DNA from: Cladorhizidae sp. MBARI D1340-BT2
Lineage: Eukaryota; Porifera; Demospongiae; Poecilosclerida; Cladorhizidae
NCBI GenBank assembly: GCA_028752905.1
Contig: JAQNBH010000014.1
Span: 30,466,276-30,530,275 of the forward strand
DNA: 64,000 nucleotides
Direction: 5' to 3'
Below, one piece after another: positions 13,065-24,155 of this stretch. Position 1 is the stretch's first letter; each line of letters starts with the position of its first letter. Under the pieces are notes generated by a model. That model had not been told where the DNA came from and did not search any database. It was given only the letters and a program-made list of their open reading frames with translations. Both the position numbers and the translations under genes were made by a program.

Positions 13065-14486
13065 CATGTATTAGGTGGAGATCAAAGTCACGTGACAGTT
13101 TTCTGGAAATGCAGTTGTTGGTTTCCCATTCGTGTTGTAGTTCTTGTTGATAGTTTGAGATATATTTTACTACAACTTAGAAATGCTTCAAAATATTAAA
13201 AACTTCATTTTACCATCTGCAGAGCAAGCATAGGGCATCAGCCGAGTCACCAAGTATTCATCTGGCTGATGTTAGCAGCTGATATGAAAGAAGCTGACAC
13301 TGTGCAACATGCAACACTTTGACACACACTCAGTAAATGTTATGTAGTAGATTAATTGCTTCTGTTCCATGTAGTGGTAGTAAAAACAGCTGACCAATCA
13401 TTGTGTAGCTACATATCCTCACTCCTGTACATACGTGTTTATAGTTATATTGTTAGTAGCATTTGTATTGTTTTTATTATTATTGTTGTTATTATTGTGG
13501 TTATTATTGTGCGTGTTATTACTGTGCGTTAACTTTGTAATTGCGTTAACTTTGTAATTAAAAATTGTTAATTAAATGATGCAAAGTTTCCAAACTCACT
13601 GATTGCATAAATTCTTGTTCTATTATTGCTGGTCTAAGTCACCCCTTACTTTCCTGGTATTTTGGGTTGGGTAAGACTTCATTGCCTACATTTCAAAAAT
13701 GGTGAACAACCTTTTGCATATGTGAGAGTGCAGAGTGATTGGGGAGGGTGCGTTAAGCTATGAAGATGTGGGAGTGTTCATCTCCTGGATGCTACGCATA
13801 TTGTATAGTCAGAAATGTTGCTGGTCAAAAATCGACTTCTGTCATTGAATAACATCTGGCATGATAAAACCTTGAAGTGATGATGTAATGCCTAAGCAGT
13901 TGGTGGGCGTGGTTTATATTGGTGGTTATGGACTTTCACCTCCAATGAGCTGTCAACATTACCGGCCATATGGTTAAGGTCTATTGTCCTAAAACGTACC
14001 ATTAGCACTCGAGCTTACCTCTAAGGCAGCTAGAACTGCTGCCATGTCTATAACCACATACTAACATGAGAACAGGAACTATTAGGAACAGGTGTTGGTT
14101 GATGAGGTGATGTGAAGCTTATTTGGTACATATGACTCTAGACTTTGTCAGGCAGGGCAGGTAGGTGGGTTCCCTCACACACATCGCTAGATCATTTCCA
14201 ACTCTGAATAGGGAAGGCTCTTTTGAGAGACCTCTGTACCTCTGTAGCGTCACCACTAACCACCCAAAAGCATTAACAACTTCCACAAGCATCGCTTGAC
14301 ACTGCCGATCAAAATTCCAAGCCTACTGGGATACCACCACTGCTTGTAGCTGCTGGTGGACAGTACATGTTGGTTACCAAGAATATGCGAAGTGATCTGT
14401 TCATTTAGCTATGAACTGTGCATAATAGAGTTTTAATGAAGATAGAAATTGGTGAGTCTTATAATTCTGCCTAAGTCTAAGTATAT
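13065..14486. other. No gene recognised
   Basis: No coding signal is supported. AT-rich segments with TTATTATTGTTG-like runs lie near 13460-13560. Confidence 0.4.
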
Positions 14487-14863
14487 AAACATTCATAAGT
14501 ACCATACAGTAATACACAGAGTAATATAAACCTGATCATTCTTAAGTACCATACAGTAATACACAGAGTAATATAAACCTGATCATTCATAAGTACCATA
14601 CAGTAATACACAGAGTAATATAAACCTGACCATTCATAAGTACCATACAGTAATATACAGAGTAATATAAACCTGATCATTCATAAGTACCATACAGTAA
14701 TACACAGAGTAATATAAACCTGACCATTCATAAGTACCATACAGTAATACACAGAGGAATATAAACCTGATCATTCATAAGTACCATACAGTAATACACA
14801 GAGTAATATAAACCTGATCATTCATAAGTACCATACAGTAATACACAGAGTAATATAAACCTG
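14487..14863. repeat. Minisatellite, 47-bp unit, ~8 copies
   Basis: Near-identical copies of a 47-bp unit built around CATAAGTACCATACAGTAAT and ACACAGAGTAATATAAACCTG. Very few differences separate the copies, which suggests recent amplification. Confidence 0.92.
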
Positions 14864-15315
14864 CCCCTGCCATTGCTCCACCTCTAGTGACAGACTGAAA
14901 ACCATTATGCTGGTATGGATTTGAAGGTGGTCTCTGAAAGAGTCACTCTGTATTGGCTGCAATACCCACTCACCACATCCACAACATGCCAACTATTAAT
15001 GGTATAAGTGTAGGGGCTGGAATCAATTATTAGGTAATGAATCTTAGCACAAACACTGAAGAGTTCACCCATGGGTGAAAGTCAGTTTATATTGGCTGCA
15101 ATGGTTCATTGGGAGCCCCACAGCTGGCCCCGTGCTCCTCATCCACTCCATCCTCTTCATCTCTACTCACTCTGTCTTGATTCAAACAATGACCACCTAC
15201 TGCATGTTCCCTTCCCTCATCAACTGCTCTCTGCTCTTTGTCCTTCACGTATTCATAGGTCCACTTTGCTCTAGTGGGTAGAAACAGGAATAGTATACCA
15301 AGTGTCTTGCACAGG
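14864..15315. other. No gene recognised
   Basis: A unique spacer between two minisatellites. Short open frames lack recognisable features. Confidence 0.4.
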
Positions 15316-16829
15316 TTATATAGACCAGCAAGCAGTAAGGTAGTGCACCACATGCTGTTATATAGACCATCAAGCAGTAAGGTAGTGCACCACATGCTGT
15401 TATATAGACCACCAAGCAGTAAGGTAGTGCCCCACATGCTGTTATATAGACCACCAAGCAGTAAGGTAGTGCCCCACATGCTGTTATATAGACCACTAAG
15501 CAGTAAGGTAGTGCACCACATGCTGTTATATAGACCACCAAGCAGTAAGGTAGTGCACCACATGCTGTTATATAGACCACCAAGCAGTAAGGTAGTGCAC
15601 CACATGCTGTTATATAGACCACCAAGCAGTAAGGTAGTTCACCACATGCTGTTATATAGACCACTAAGCAGTAAGGTAGTGCACCACATGCTGTTATATA
15701 GACCACCAAGCAGTAAGGTAGTGCCCCACATGCTGTTATATAGACCACCAAGCAGTAAGGTAGTGCACCACATGCTGTTATATAGACCATCAAGCAGTAA
15801 GGTAGTGCACCACATGCTGTTATATAGACCACCAAGCAGTAAGGTAGTGCACCACATGCTGTTATATAGACCACCAAGCAGTAAGGTAGTGCACCACATG
15901 CTGTTATATAGACCATCAAGCAGTAAGGTAGTGCACCACATGCTGTTATATAGACCATCAAGTAGTAAGGTAGTGCACCACATGCTGTTATATAGACCAC
16001 CAAGCAGTAAGGTAGTGCCCCACATGCTGTTATATAGACCACCAAGCAGTAAGGTAGTGCACCACATGCTGTTATATAGACCACCAAGCAGTAAGGTAGT
16101 GCACCACATGCTGTTATATAGACCATCAAGCAGTAAGGTAGTGCCCCACATGCTGTTATATAGAGCGCCAAGCAGTAAGGTAGGGCAGCACAGGCTGTTA
16201 TATAGACCACCAAGCAGTAAGGTAGTGCCCCACATGCTGTTATATAGACCATCAAGCAGTAAGGTAGTGCACCACATGCTGTTATATAGACCACCAAGCA
16301 GTAAGGTAGTGCCCCACATGCTGTTATATAGACCACCAAGCAGTAAGGTAGTGCACCACATGCTGTTATATAGACCACCAAGCAGTAAGGTAGTGCACCA
16401 CATGCTGTTATATAGACCACCAAGCAGTAAGGTAGTGCCCCACATGCTGATATATAGACCATCAAGCAGTAAGGTAGTGCACCACATGCTGTTATATAGA
16501 CCATCAAGCAGTAAGGTAGTGCACCACATGCTGTTATATAGACCATCAAGCAGTAAGGTAGTGCACCACATGCTGTTATATAGACCACCAAGCAATAAGG
16601 TAGTGCACCACATGCTGTTATATAGACCATCAAGCAGTAAGGTAGTGCACCACATGCTGTTATATAGACCACCAAGCAATAAGGTAGTGCACCACATGCT
16701 GTTATATAGACCACCAAGTAGTAAGGTAGTGCACCACATGCTGTTATATAGACCACCAAGCAGTAAGGTAGGGCAGCACAGGCTCTTATATAGACCACCA
16801 AGCAGTAAGGTAGTGCACCACATGCTAAT
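15316..16829. repeat. Minisatellite, 42-bp unit, ~36 copies
   Basis: Tandem copies of a 42-bp unit containing TATATAGACCACCAAGCAGT and AAGGTAGTGCACCACATGCTGT. They vary at a few fixed positions (CCA/TCA, GCACC/GCCCC). The unit is exactly 14 codons, so long open frames of up to ~520 codons appear on both strands; these have no unique flanking coding sequence and are judged not to be genes. Two divergent units (GGGCAGCACAGGCT) recur at about 16184 and 16772, pointing to a higher-order duplication inside the array. Confidence 0.95.
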
Positions 16830-16879
16830 AGTTAATGAGTAGCCCTGAGTGCAGACTACAGTGGATACCTGTGATTCAT

Positions 16880-17330
16880 TATTGATGGTAGAGTAGATAT
16901 TCTCTGCACACCAGTGTGCTCATTATTGATGGTAGAGTAGATATGCAGTGCACACATGTGTGCTCATTATTGATGATAGAGTAGATATGCAGTGCACACC
17001 TGTGTGCTCATTATTGATGGTAGAGTAGATATGCTGTGCACACATGTGTGCTCATTATTGATGATAGAGTAGATATGCAGTGCACACCTGTGTGCTCATT
17101 ATTGATGGTAGAGTAGATATGCTGTGCACACATGTGTGCTCATTATTGATGGTAGAGTAGATATGCAGTGCACACATGTGTGCTCATTATTGATGGTAGA
17201 GTAGATATGCAGTGCACACCTGTGTGCTCATTATTGATGGTAGAGTAGATATGCAGTGCACACCTGTGTGCTCATTATTGATGGTAGAGTAGATATGCAG
17301 TGCACACTTGTGTGCTCATTATTGATGATG
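16880..17330. repeat. Minisatellite, 44-bp unit, copy 1 (~10 units)
   Basis: Units contain ATTATTGATGGTAGAGTAGA and TATGCAGTGCACACCTGTG. Variation is concentrated at GGTAG/GATAG and CACCTG/CACATG. Confidence 0.92.
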
Positions 17331-17559
17331 ACATACTAAGCCTATGTATAATATACTTACATGTATTAGGTAGAGAATCACTTCCCATCAGCCAGTATAA
17401 ATACAGCATTCAGGAGGCAAACTCCACCCACACAAATGACCATATCTACAGGAAGATCACTGTACTCATAGTCACATGACACACTCCTGACATCCATTAA
17501 CTAGTGCACCACATGCTAATAGTTAATGAGTAGCCCTGAGTGCAGACTACAGTGGTTAC

Positions 17560-17846
17560 CTGTGATTCATTATTGATGGTAGAGTAGATATTCTCTGCAC
17601 ACATGTGTGCTCATTATTGATGATAGAGTAGATATGTAGTGCACACATGTATGCTCATTATTGATGGTAGAGTAGATATGCAGTGCACACCTGTGTGCTC
17701 ATTATTGATGATAGAGTAGATATGCAGTGCACACCTGTGTGCTCATTATTGATGGTAGAGTAGATATGCTGTGCACACATGTGTGCTCATTATTGATGGT
17801 AGAGTAGATATGCAGTGCACACTTGTGTGTTCATTATTGATGATGA
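17560..17846. repeat. Minisatellite, 44-bp unit, copy 2 (~6.5 units)
   Basis: The same unit family as 16880-17330, in the second copy of the tandem duplication. Confidence 0.92.
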
Positions 17847-18012
17847 CATACTAAGCCTATGTATTATATACTTACATGTATTAGGTAGAGAATCACTTCC
17901 CATCAGCCAGTATAAATACAGCATTCAGGAGGCAAACTCCACCCACACAAATGACCATATCTACAGGAAGATCACTGTACTCATAGTCACATGACACACT
18001 CCTGACATCCAT

Positions 18013-18475
18013 GGATGTGCATGTAAGAGGCCAGCACTGTAGCTAAATGCATTGAGGAGTTCATAATGAAACTGATGTCTACTACCCGCAGATGCTGGCA
18101 TGAGCTCATGTTTACCCACAGGTAGTTATCATATTAAACTTTCCCTGGCTTCCATGCAATATCTATGGAGGGAAACACCCTCCAAGAATTGAATTTTAAA
18201 AGTTCTATAAAGAGCTCAGCCATTGTGTGGCCATGTGTCATCTCTTTAGTGGCTTCTAGAGGTGTCAATCTTCGATGCTGAACTTCATTTCATCCTCCTG
18301 CCATCTGAAGCAGGTGGAGAACCTAACAGATCTAGAATGAGCCATCAAATGCTACGCCACAAGGATTCTACACACCATCAAACTTTCTGCTCTAAAACCA
18401 TAGATTTACTACAGTATGAAATTTTACAAGCTCAGCAATCCTCAAGGTACATGCAATAATCAGCAGCTATAACCA
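18013..18475. other. No gene recognised
   Basis: Contains a 65-codon open frame (18262-18459) without recognisable features and no repeat. Confidence 0.35.
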
Positions 18476-18717
18476 ATGGCATGATACTCACACTTTAACT
18501 CTAGCTATAACAAGTGGCATGTTACTGATGTGTTCAACACTTTAACTCTAGCTATAACCAATGGACGTGTGCCACACTTTAACTCTAGCTATAGCCAGTG
18601 GCATAATACTGACGTGTGCCACACTTTAACTCTAGCTATAATAAGTGGGCCTGGCATGATACTGACATGTGCCACACTTTAACTCTAGATATAATAAGTG
18701 GGCCTGGCATGATACTG
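18476..18717. repeat. Minisatellite, ~46-bp unit (left part)
   Basis: Units contain ATGATACTGACGTGTGCCAC and ACTTTAACTCTAGCTATAA. The array is interrupted at 18718 by a hAT transposon and resumes at 20823. The last eight bases before the transposon, TGATACTG, are the target duplication. Confidence 0.9.
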
Positions 18718-19229
18718 CAGAGTTGCCAACCGTCCTGGAATGGCCGGGACAGTCCCGGAATTTTGAGCCTTGTCCCGGTGGTGTCCTTGTCCCGGAAATG
18801 TCCCGGAATTTACAGCTACGCGCTTCCACTCGCTTAGATGGCCACTGCAGTCTCAAGCTTGTTTAGTTTAGTCTAACACTCGTCAAGCAACAAAAACAGA
18901 CATTTTTTTGCAGAGAAAAACTTCAGATAAACAACTACGGGTGTGCGAAACAACCTTTGACCTTGTTTCGATTGGAGGTGCGTGAAACTTCTCAGCACGT
19001 TATCTTTTATTGCAATCTCAGTAAAATGCAAAGAAGCAGAGGAGAGAATGCCATTTTGACAATAAATGGATCAAAGAATTTCAGGGGATAGGCAAGAGTA
19101 ATATATAATGAAATTGATTGACAAAGTAAGCAAGCATGGAATACAGCAAATACAGGTAAATAATAACATCATGGGAACAGTGTGCTGCTGTGTTCAATGC
19201 AATAGTAATGTCAGTAGTCTTGCCTTCAT

Positions 19230-20190
19230 TTTGTCACTTGTATGCCCGATGTACTCTGTGTGCAATCGACTTTGGTGTTACCCATGGTGGCTGTTAATGA
19301 TGTCACATCTCACCTCAAGAGCAACAAACATAAGGATATGTCAAAGGCTGTGCTATCAACTATTCCAATCACCTCTCTCTTCCAACATCAGAGAAGTGAT
19401 CAAGTAATCGAAGCAGAGGTCAGGTGGGCTACATTTGTTGCTAAGCAAAGAAAATTTCAAAGAAATTATCCACCGCCATAGTGAAGAAAGCTCTTGCTCC
19501 TTACTTCACACAGAGAGTTATGAAGTCAATGTCAAGTGGTCCATTCTCTTTGATGATTGATGAATCCCATGACAAGAGGGATAAGTCTTGCATAATTCTT
19601 TTGAGGCTTCTTGATCCACAGGTAGGTGAAGTACGGACGAGATTCTTGGATATGCCTGTTGTGAACATTGATATAGCTACCAACTTGTTTCAAGCCTTGA
19701 AGGAGTCACTGACTAAGAATGGGCTCAGCTTTGACAATGCAGTGTCTTTGATGTCTGATACCACCAATGTTATGAAAGGAGTGAGGTCAGGTGTGCAGAA
19801 GCTTATTAAGGATGAGATCCCAACATTGTATGATGTTGGTTGCATCTGCCATTTGACTGATTTAACAGTCAAAGCTGGTTTGAAGGTACTCCCAGTGAAC
19901 ATTGACCAGCTCTTCATCGACATATTCTACTACTTCCATAGCAGCAAGAGAGCAGCAATTCGTCATCCTATGGTGTTCACTTTTCACTGAGCCAGGGGTG
20001 ATTTTTAAGCATTGCCTCACACGATGGCTCAGCTTGCTGAAGTGTGTGAATCGTTACCTCAGGCAGTATGATGGTTTGAAGTCATTTTTCTTGTCTTGGA
20101 AGCTGAAACAGCTAAGGTCTGTAGCATTCTTTCAAGGCTTGAGAATCCTCTGACGAAACCTCTGTTGTTCTTTTATCTTGCCCTCAATGG
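19230..20190 (+). pseudogene. hAT transposase pseudogene (BED/DUF4371-like)
   Basis: Reading runs through several frames. Near 19250-19350 there is half of a BED-like zinc finger (NDVTSHLKSNKH) in a frame shifted from its Cys part. From 19481 to 19990 a 169-codon frame holds the transposase core: FSLMIDESHDKRDKS with the first acidic residue, the LLRLLDP strand, and a CICHLTDL region typical of hAT/ZMYM/SCAND3-like catalytic domains. It ends early at 19990 by frameshift, and the text continues in another frame from ~19990 with TRWLSLLKCVNRYL, the conserved RW motif. No dimerisation domain survives; the 3' part is replaced by AT-rich sequence and the 351-bp insertion. In an intact element this would be the DNA-cutting transposase. 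This copy cannot make it. Confidence 0.7.
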
Positions 20191-20291
20191 ATCGGAAATC
20201 TACAGAGAATACTACCTCACAGCTGTATGATGAGATGAACCGGTTAGTTAGGTTTATCTATGGACAGTGTGACTCTATTGTGTAGTGTATA

Positions 20292-20642
20292 TGTCGCAGG
20301 GCGACTCGGATATCACCCAACGATGTATCGGTTAACTGGTAATTGCTGCCACCAGGTAGACTGACTACCATGTTACAGGTCTGATTCAGATGTTGTCTCA
20401 AAGACCTTTATGGCCAAAGTTATATACATAAGATAGACAGCTGTATGCTCGCAATCAACTCTCTGGTAACTCTAACTAGGCTCCTTTAATAGGGACCAGT
20501 CAGACTAAACATGCAATGGGTTCCAGTAATTAAATACCTATTCACAATTAATTAACAACGGACTGCATGACTGTAATCAGTGTGCAATATGATTACTCTG
20601 TAAGGGTTCAGTTAGAGTCTTGTCCAGGGACACCCTGTGACA
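20292..20642. mobile_element. 351-bp TG..CA insertion, solo-LTR-like
   Basis: Starts TGTCGCAGGG and ends CCCTGTGACA, a 10-bp inverted pair with one mismatch. It is flanked by the 5-bp direct repeat GTATA (20287-20291 and 20643-20647). TG..CA ends plus a 5-bp duplication fit a solo LTR. Near its left edge is ATTGCTGCCACCAG, on the minus strand CTGGTGGCAGCAAT, resembling the primer-binding context of the large LTR element in this window. It has no coding capacity. A short non-autonomous DNA element is the alternative. Confidence 0.65.
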
Positions 20643-20822
20643 GTATATATTGTGTAGTCTATAATATGTTTATGTTTATGTATTATGTTCATATTTTGTA
20701 AAAAAAAAAATTTTTTTTAATTAAAAAAAAATCGCGTATATGCGTGGAAAGGCGTACGGGGCGCGGTCGAAAAATCGCACCGTATATAAAACTAGAATTA
20801 ACTTGTGGAAAGTTGGCAAGTA

Positions 20823-21235
20823 TGATACTGACATGTGCCACACTTTAACTCTAGCTATAATAAGTGGCATGATACTGACCTGTGCCACACTTTAACTCGA
20901 GCTATAACCATGGCATGATACTGAAGACTCTAGCTATAACCAATGGCATAATACGGATGTGTGCAACAATTTAACTCTAGCTATAACCAGTGGCACGATA
21001 CCGACATGTGCCACACTTTAACTCTAGCTATAACCAGTGGCATGATACTGACGTGTGCCACACTTTAGCTCTAGCTATAACAAGTGGCGGCATGATACCG
21101 ACGTGTGCCACACTTTAACTCTAGCTATAACACGTGGCATGATACTGACGTGTGCCACACTTTAACTCTAGCTAGCATGATACTTACATGTGCCACACTT
21201 TAACTCTAGCTATAACCAGTGTCATGATACTATCA
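20823..21235. repeat. Minisatellite, ~46-bp unit (right part)
   Basis: Continuation of the array at 18476-18717 after the hAT insertion, about nine imperfect units. Confidence 0.9.
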
Positions 21236-21939
21236 ACCATGCCAACATTAAACACACACACACTCTATAGCTCTAGGTAGATTATTCCTTGAACTATGCT
21301 GGATGGTTACCTACCTAGCAATTTCTTTTCACATGGCCCTGTTTCGCTGTTTAAGAAGACTACCTGTAGCTAGCAAATGCAACTATGCAATAAATCACTA
21401 CACCATGCCAGAGGCTACACATGACAGCATCACAATGCCACTCTCCATGCCAGAGCCTGCCCCTGACAGCATCACAATGCCACTCTCCATGCCAGAACCT
21501 ACTTGATGTCTCCTCTAAATCCAAGGGTTTGGCGTAAACTTCCTGGAATATTCTGGCACATCCCACCCTCTGTCCAGGTCTGGCAAGATACCACACTAGC
21601 TTATTCTTTCTCTCTAAAGTCATAATCCAGCTGCTCTGGATTCCATTGACTATCTAGGCACTCAGGATTGTGATTGTGCAAGCAGTTATGATAACTTCCT
21701 GCTGACAGAGCAACTAACTTTAGCTGATGCAGGCCTTGTATAAACAGAATACGCTGACTCAGATGTGGAGTAGCACATGGTGACTCAGGTGTGGAGTAAC
21801 AAAATCTTAGCAGGCCAGAACAAATAATAGATTTGCTATCAAATTTAGGATGTGGTTCAGTAATGGCTAGGTTCAGTTTTTCCAGAATTCTTTCCACCAA
21901 GGTTGGCAATGATGAGGCAGGCTGGGTACACATATAATA
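21236..21939. other. No gene recognised; small 45-bp duplication
   Basis: Between 21405 and 21500 a ~45-bp segment containing GACAGCATCACAATGCCACT is repeated about twice. The 116-codon minus frame (21601-21951) has no recognisable domain. Confidence 0.4.
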
Positions 21940-22361
21940 GCAAGCAACCACACTTCTGAATCCTTCACACTAGGATTAGGATGGGTACACGTAGCAAACA
22001 ACCACACTTCTGAATACTTCATCTAGGATTAGGATGGGTACATGTAGCAAGCACCCACACTTCTGAATCCTTCACACTAGGATTAGGATGGGTACATGTA
22101 GCAAGCAACCACACTTCTGAATCCTTCACTCTAGGATTAGGATGGGTACACGTAGCAAGCAACCACACTTCTGAATACTTCACTCTAGGATTAGGATGGG
22201 TACACGTAGCAAGCAACCACACTTCTGAATCCTTCACTCTAGGATTAGGATGGGTACACGTAGCAAGCAACCACACTTCTGAATCCTTCACTCTAGGATT
22301 AGGCTGGGTACACGTAGCAAACACACACCCATCTGAATCCTTCACTCTATGATTAGGCTGG
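21940..22361. repeat. Minisatellite, ~54-bp unit (left part, ~8 copies)
   Basis: Units contain AGCAAGCAACCACACTTCTG, AATCCTTCAC and CTAGGATTAGGATGGGTACA. The array is cut at 22362-22366 (GTACA) by an LTR retrotransposon and resumes at 31931. Confidence 0.93.
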
Positions 22362-22366
22362 GTACA

Positions 22367-22868
22367 TGTCGGAAATTGTCTCTCTCTCTGATCTGAGACT
22401 CACTTGGGACACTCCTACCACTTATAGTGAATATTTCCGTGATGCCCAACTCTCTGTCTGAGACCTAGTTGGATCACAACTACACTTCCATTATCTAGTT
22501 GAGTAGTAGCAGTAATAGCTCTGACATACTTTGTACAACATATTGTACAACATATTACAGAAAACATTTACAATACAGAACTAACTGACCCACTCTTGCT
22601 CTTAATCACGTAGTTATTATTTAATATATATATAGTTCTTTCGGTCCTCTTCAGGTTAGGTTGACTAGTATGATTGGTTGGCCGGAGGCTAAGCTTCTCT
22701 TGTTACTTCACAGATTTGCCATTCCCTTCCCCCCCCCCCTCCACCAGGCTCCACTACATCTTGTGGTCTTGTATGTGGTCTTGCATATTTGTTGTTCTAG
22801 GTGGCCTCAGGTGAGCAACCTGATATAATTATGGTTACCCCCATGAGTTGTCAGGCTGCTCTCTGACA
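22367..22868 (-). repeat. 3' LTR of outer retrotransposon
   Basis: On the plus strand it reads TGTCGGAAATTG... to ...CTCTCTGACA (TG..CA). It matches 31414-31930 along its length with many substitutions and small indels, clearly more than separate the two LTRs of the nested element. Confidence 0.88.
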
Positions 22869-22885
22869 TTCCCCCTTCCTCTGGA
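22869..22885 (-). other. Polypurine tract of outer element
   Basis: The minus strand reads CCAGAGGAAGGGGGAA immediately before the TGTCAGAG start of the LTR, as expected for the plus-strand primer of an LTR retrotransposon. Confidence 0.7.
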
Positions 22886-22886
22886 A

Positions 22887-24155
22887 ATGCAAGAGATAGC
22901 CGATCAGCATTGCCTTTTTTCTTCCCCCCCAGTTTGTATTTGCAACTTCAATCCTTCTAGGTACACTCTGTAGTGTTTCACTCCCTCCACAATTACTAGG
23001 GTTTCTCTTTCAATTGTAGAGTAATTCTGTGAAGTTTTCGGGACCCATTAGCTATCAGATGCTCTTCTCCCAGGTGATCTTTCTGGCTCAGCACTTATGC
23101 TATTCCCATAGCGAATGCATCTGTCTTTAAGATGAAAGGGGTCTCCAAATTAGGTGGTTAAAATTGGGTACCTTCAATTGTTGAAAGGTTTGTTCTAGAG
23201 CCTCATTCCACTGTACTTTAATAGGTTTGTCCTTCTTTGTTAAGTTTGTAAAGGGTGTGGCAATTGTTGAAAAACATGGTATAAATCTCCGGTAATAGCC
23301 AACCAAACCTAAGAAAGCTCTTATGTCCTTCTTAGCATGGGGCCTTGCAAAGTCTTGCACAGCTTTTATCTTGGCTACCATAGGATGTACTTACCCTTTG
23401 CCCACTACATGTCCCAAGTAATTGCAAGCAAACTTGCATTTCTCTCCTTTCACAGTCAGTCCAGCATCACATTGTCTCTCAAAAATCTTGTTCAAGTGTG
23501 TCATGTGTTGTTCCCATCTGTCACTGTGGATGACAATGTCATCTAAGTAGGCATTAACAAATTGATGGGTCTCGTTAAGCACATGGGCCATCAGGCGTTG
23601 AAAGGTTGATGGTGCGACTAATCCAAAGGACATAGTTCGAAATTCATACTTCCCCCATAGAGTGATGAAAGCAATCTTACTCTGGCTGTCCTCGCAACTG
23701 GTACCAGCTAGTACACTTTTGTGAGGTCCATTGCCGTGATGTAATTTGCCTCCCCAATTCCATCAATTAAATCCTCAATTCGTGGAATGGGGTAGGGATC
23801 TGCCCTTGTCATGAGGTTAAGTTTACAGTAGGCGATGCATAGTCTCTTGCTGCCATCTTTCTTTGGGACCAAGACGACTGGCACAGCCCATGGACTTTTA
23901 GATGGTATTATTATGCTCATTTCCATTCGAGACTTGATCTCTTTCTGGAGGAACTCATGTAAGTCTGTGGAAGTCTGTATGGGGGCAGTCAAACGGGACT
24001 TTTATCCACCTATGGATCTCATGTTCCACCAACTGTGTCCTTCCTGTTATGTCGCTGATTACGTCTCCAAATTCCTTTTTTAGATTGTCTAACTCTTCTG
24101 TGTTAGATTCGACTCCGCTGTTCCTGTCCTGCGATTTCTTTAGATATAGAGTCAT
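22887..24155 (-). pseudogene. Outer element RT-RNase H, broken
   Basis: From 24155 downward: a pre-RT segment (EFGDVISDITGRTQLVEHEI), then fingers/palm (VVLVPKKDGSKRLCIAYCKL), a gap with frame change near 23700, then MSFGLVAPSTFQRLM and the catalytic YLDD (in NAYLDDIVIHSD) at about 23540-23550, and the connection FLGLVGYYRRFIPCF. RNase H is represented by TDAFAMGI at about 23110 and continues with frame changes. The middle of RNase H is missing, since the NADRLS end motif follows almost directly. At least three frame changes are needed between 24155 and 22887. The enzyme would copy the element RNA to DNA; this copy is dead. Confidence 0.78.

Larger units (their letters stand above)
16813..18012. 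repeat. Tandem duplication, ~0.5-0.7-kb copies
   Basis: Copy 1 (16813-17497) and copy 2 (17504-18012) share the same order: GTGCACCACATGCTAATAG, an array of 44-bp units, a unique block beginning GATGATGACATACTAAGCC, and an end at GACACACTCCTGACATCCAT. Copy 2 has fewer 44-bp units. The left edge of each copy lies in the final unit of the 42-bp minisatellite, so the breakpoint was inside that array. Confidence 0.9.
18718..20822 (+). mobile_element. hAT-family DNA transposon, decayed
   Basis: The left end CAGAGTTGCCAAC and the right end GTTGGCAAGTA are inverted copies of one another (the right end slightly shortened). They are flanked on both sides by the 8-bp repeat TGATACTG (18710-18717 and 20823-20830), the target-site length expected of hAT elements. 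The target duplication lies within a 46-bp minisatellite unit, so the array dates the insertion as later than its amplification. Inside are a broken transposase gene (about 19230-20190) and a later 351-bp insertion (20292-20642). The subterminal region carries several GTCCCGGAA-like words on both strands, which may be binding sites. Confidence 0.82.

Noticed and set aside
12144..13067. Repetitive frames reading HCMTSS or DDVMQC
   Set aside because: Translation of the ~46-bp minisatellite; appears on both strands.
15245..16842. Open frames of 394-522 codons on both strands
   Set aside because: Produced by a 42-bp (14-codon) tandem repeat without stops; no unique coding flank, start context or domain.
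21940..22361. CRISPR-like array
   Set aside because: Units are contiguous tandem copies without unique spacers, and the sequence is eukaryotic.
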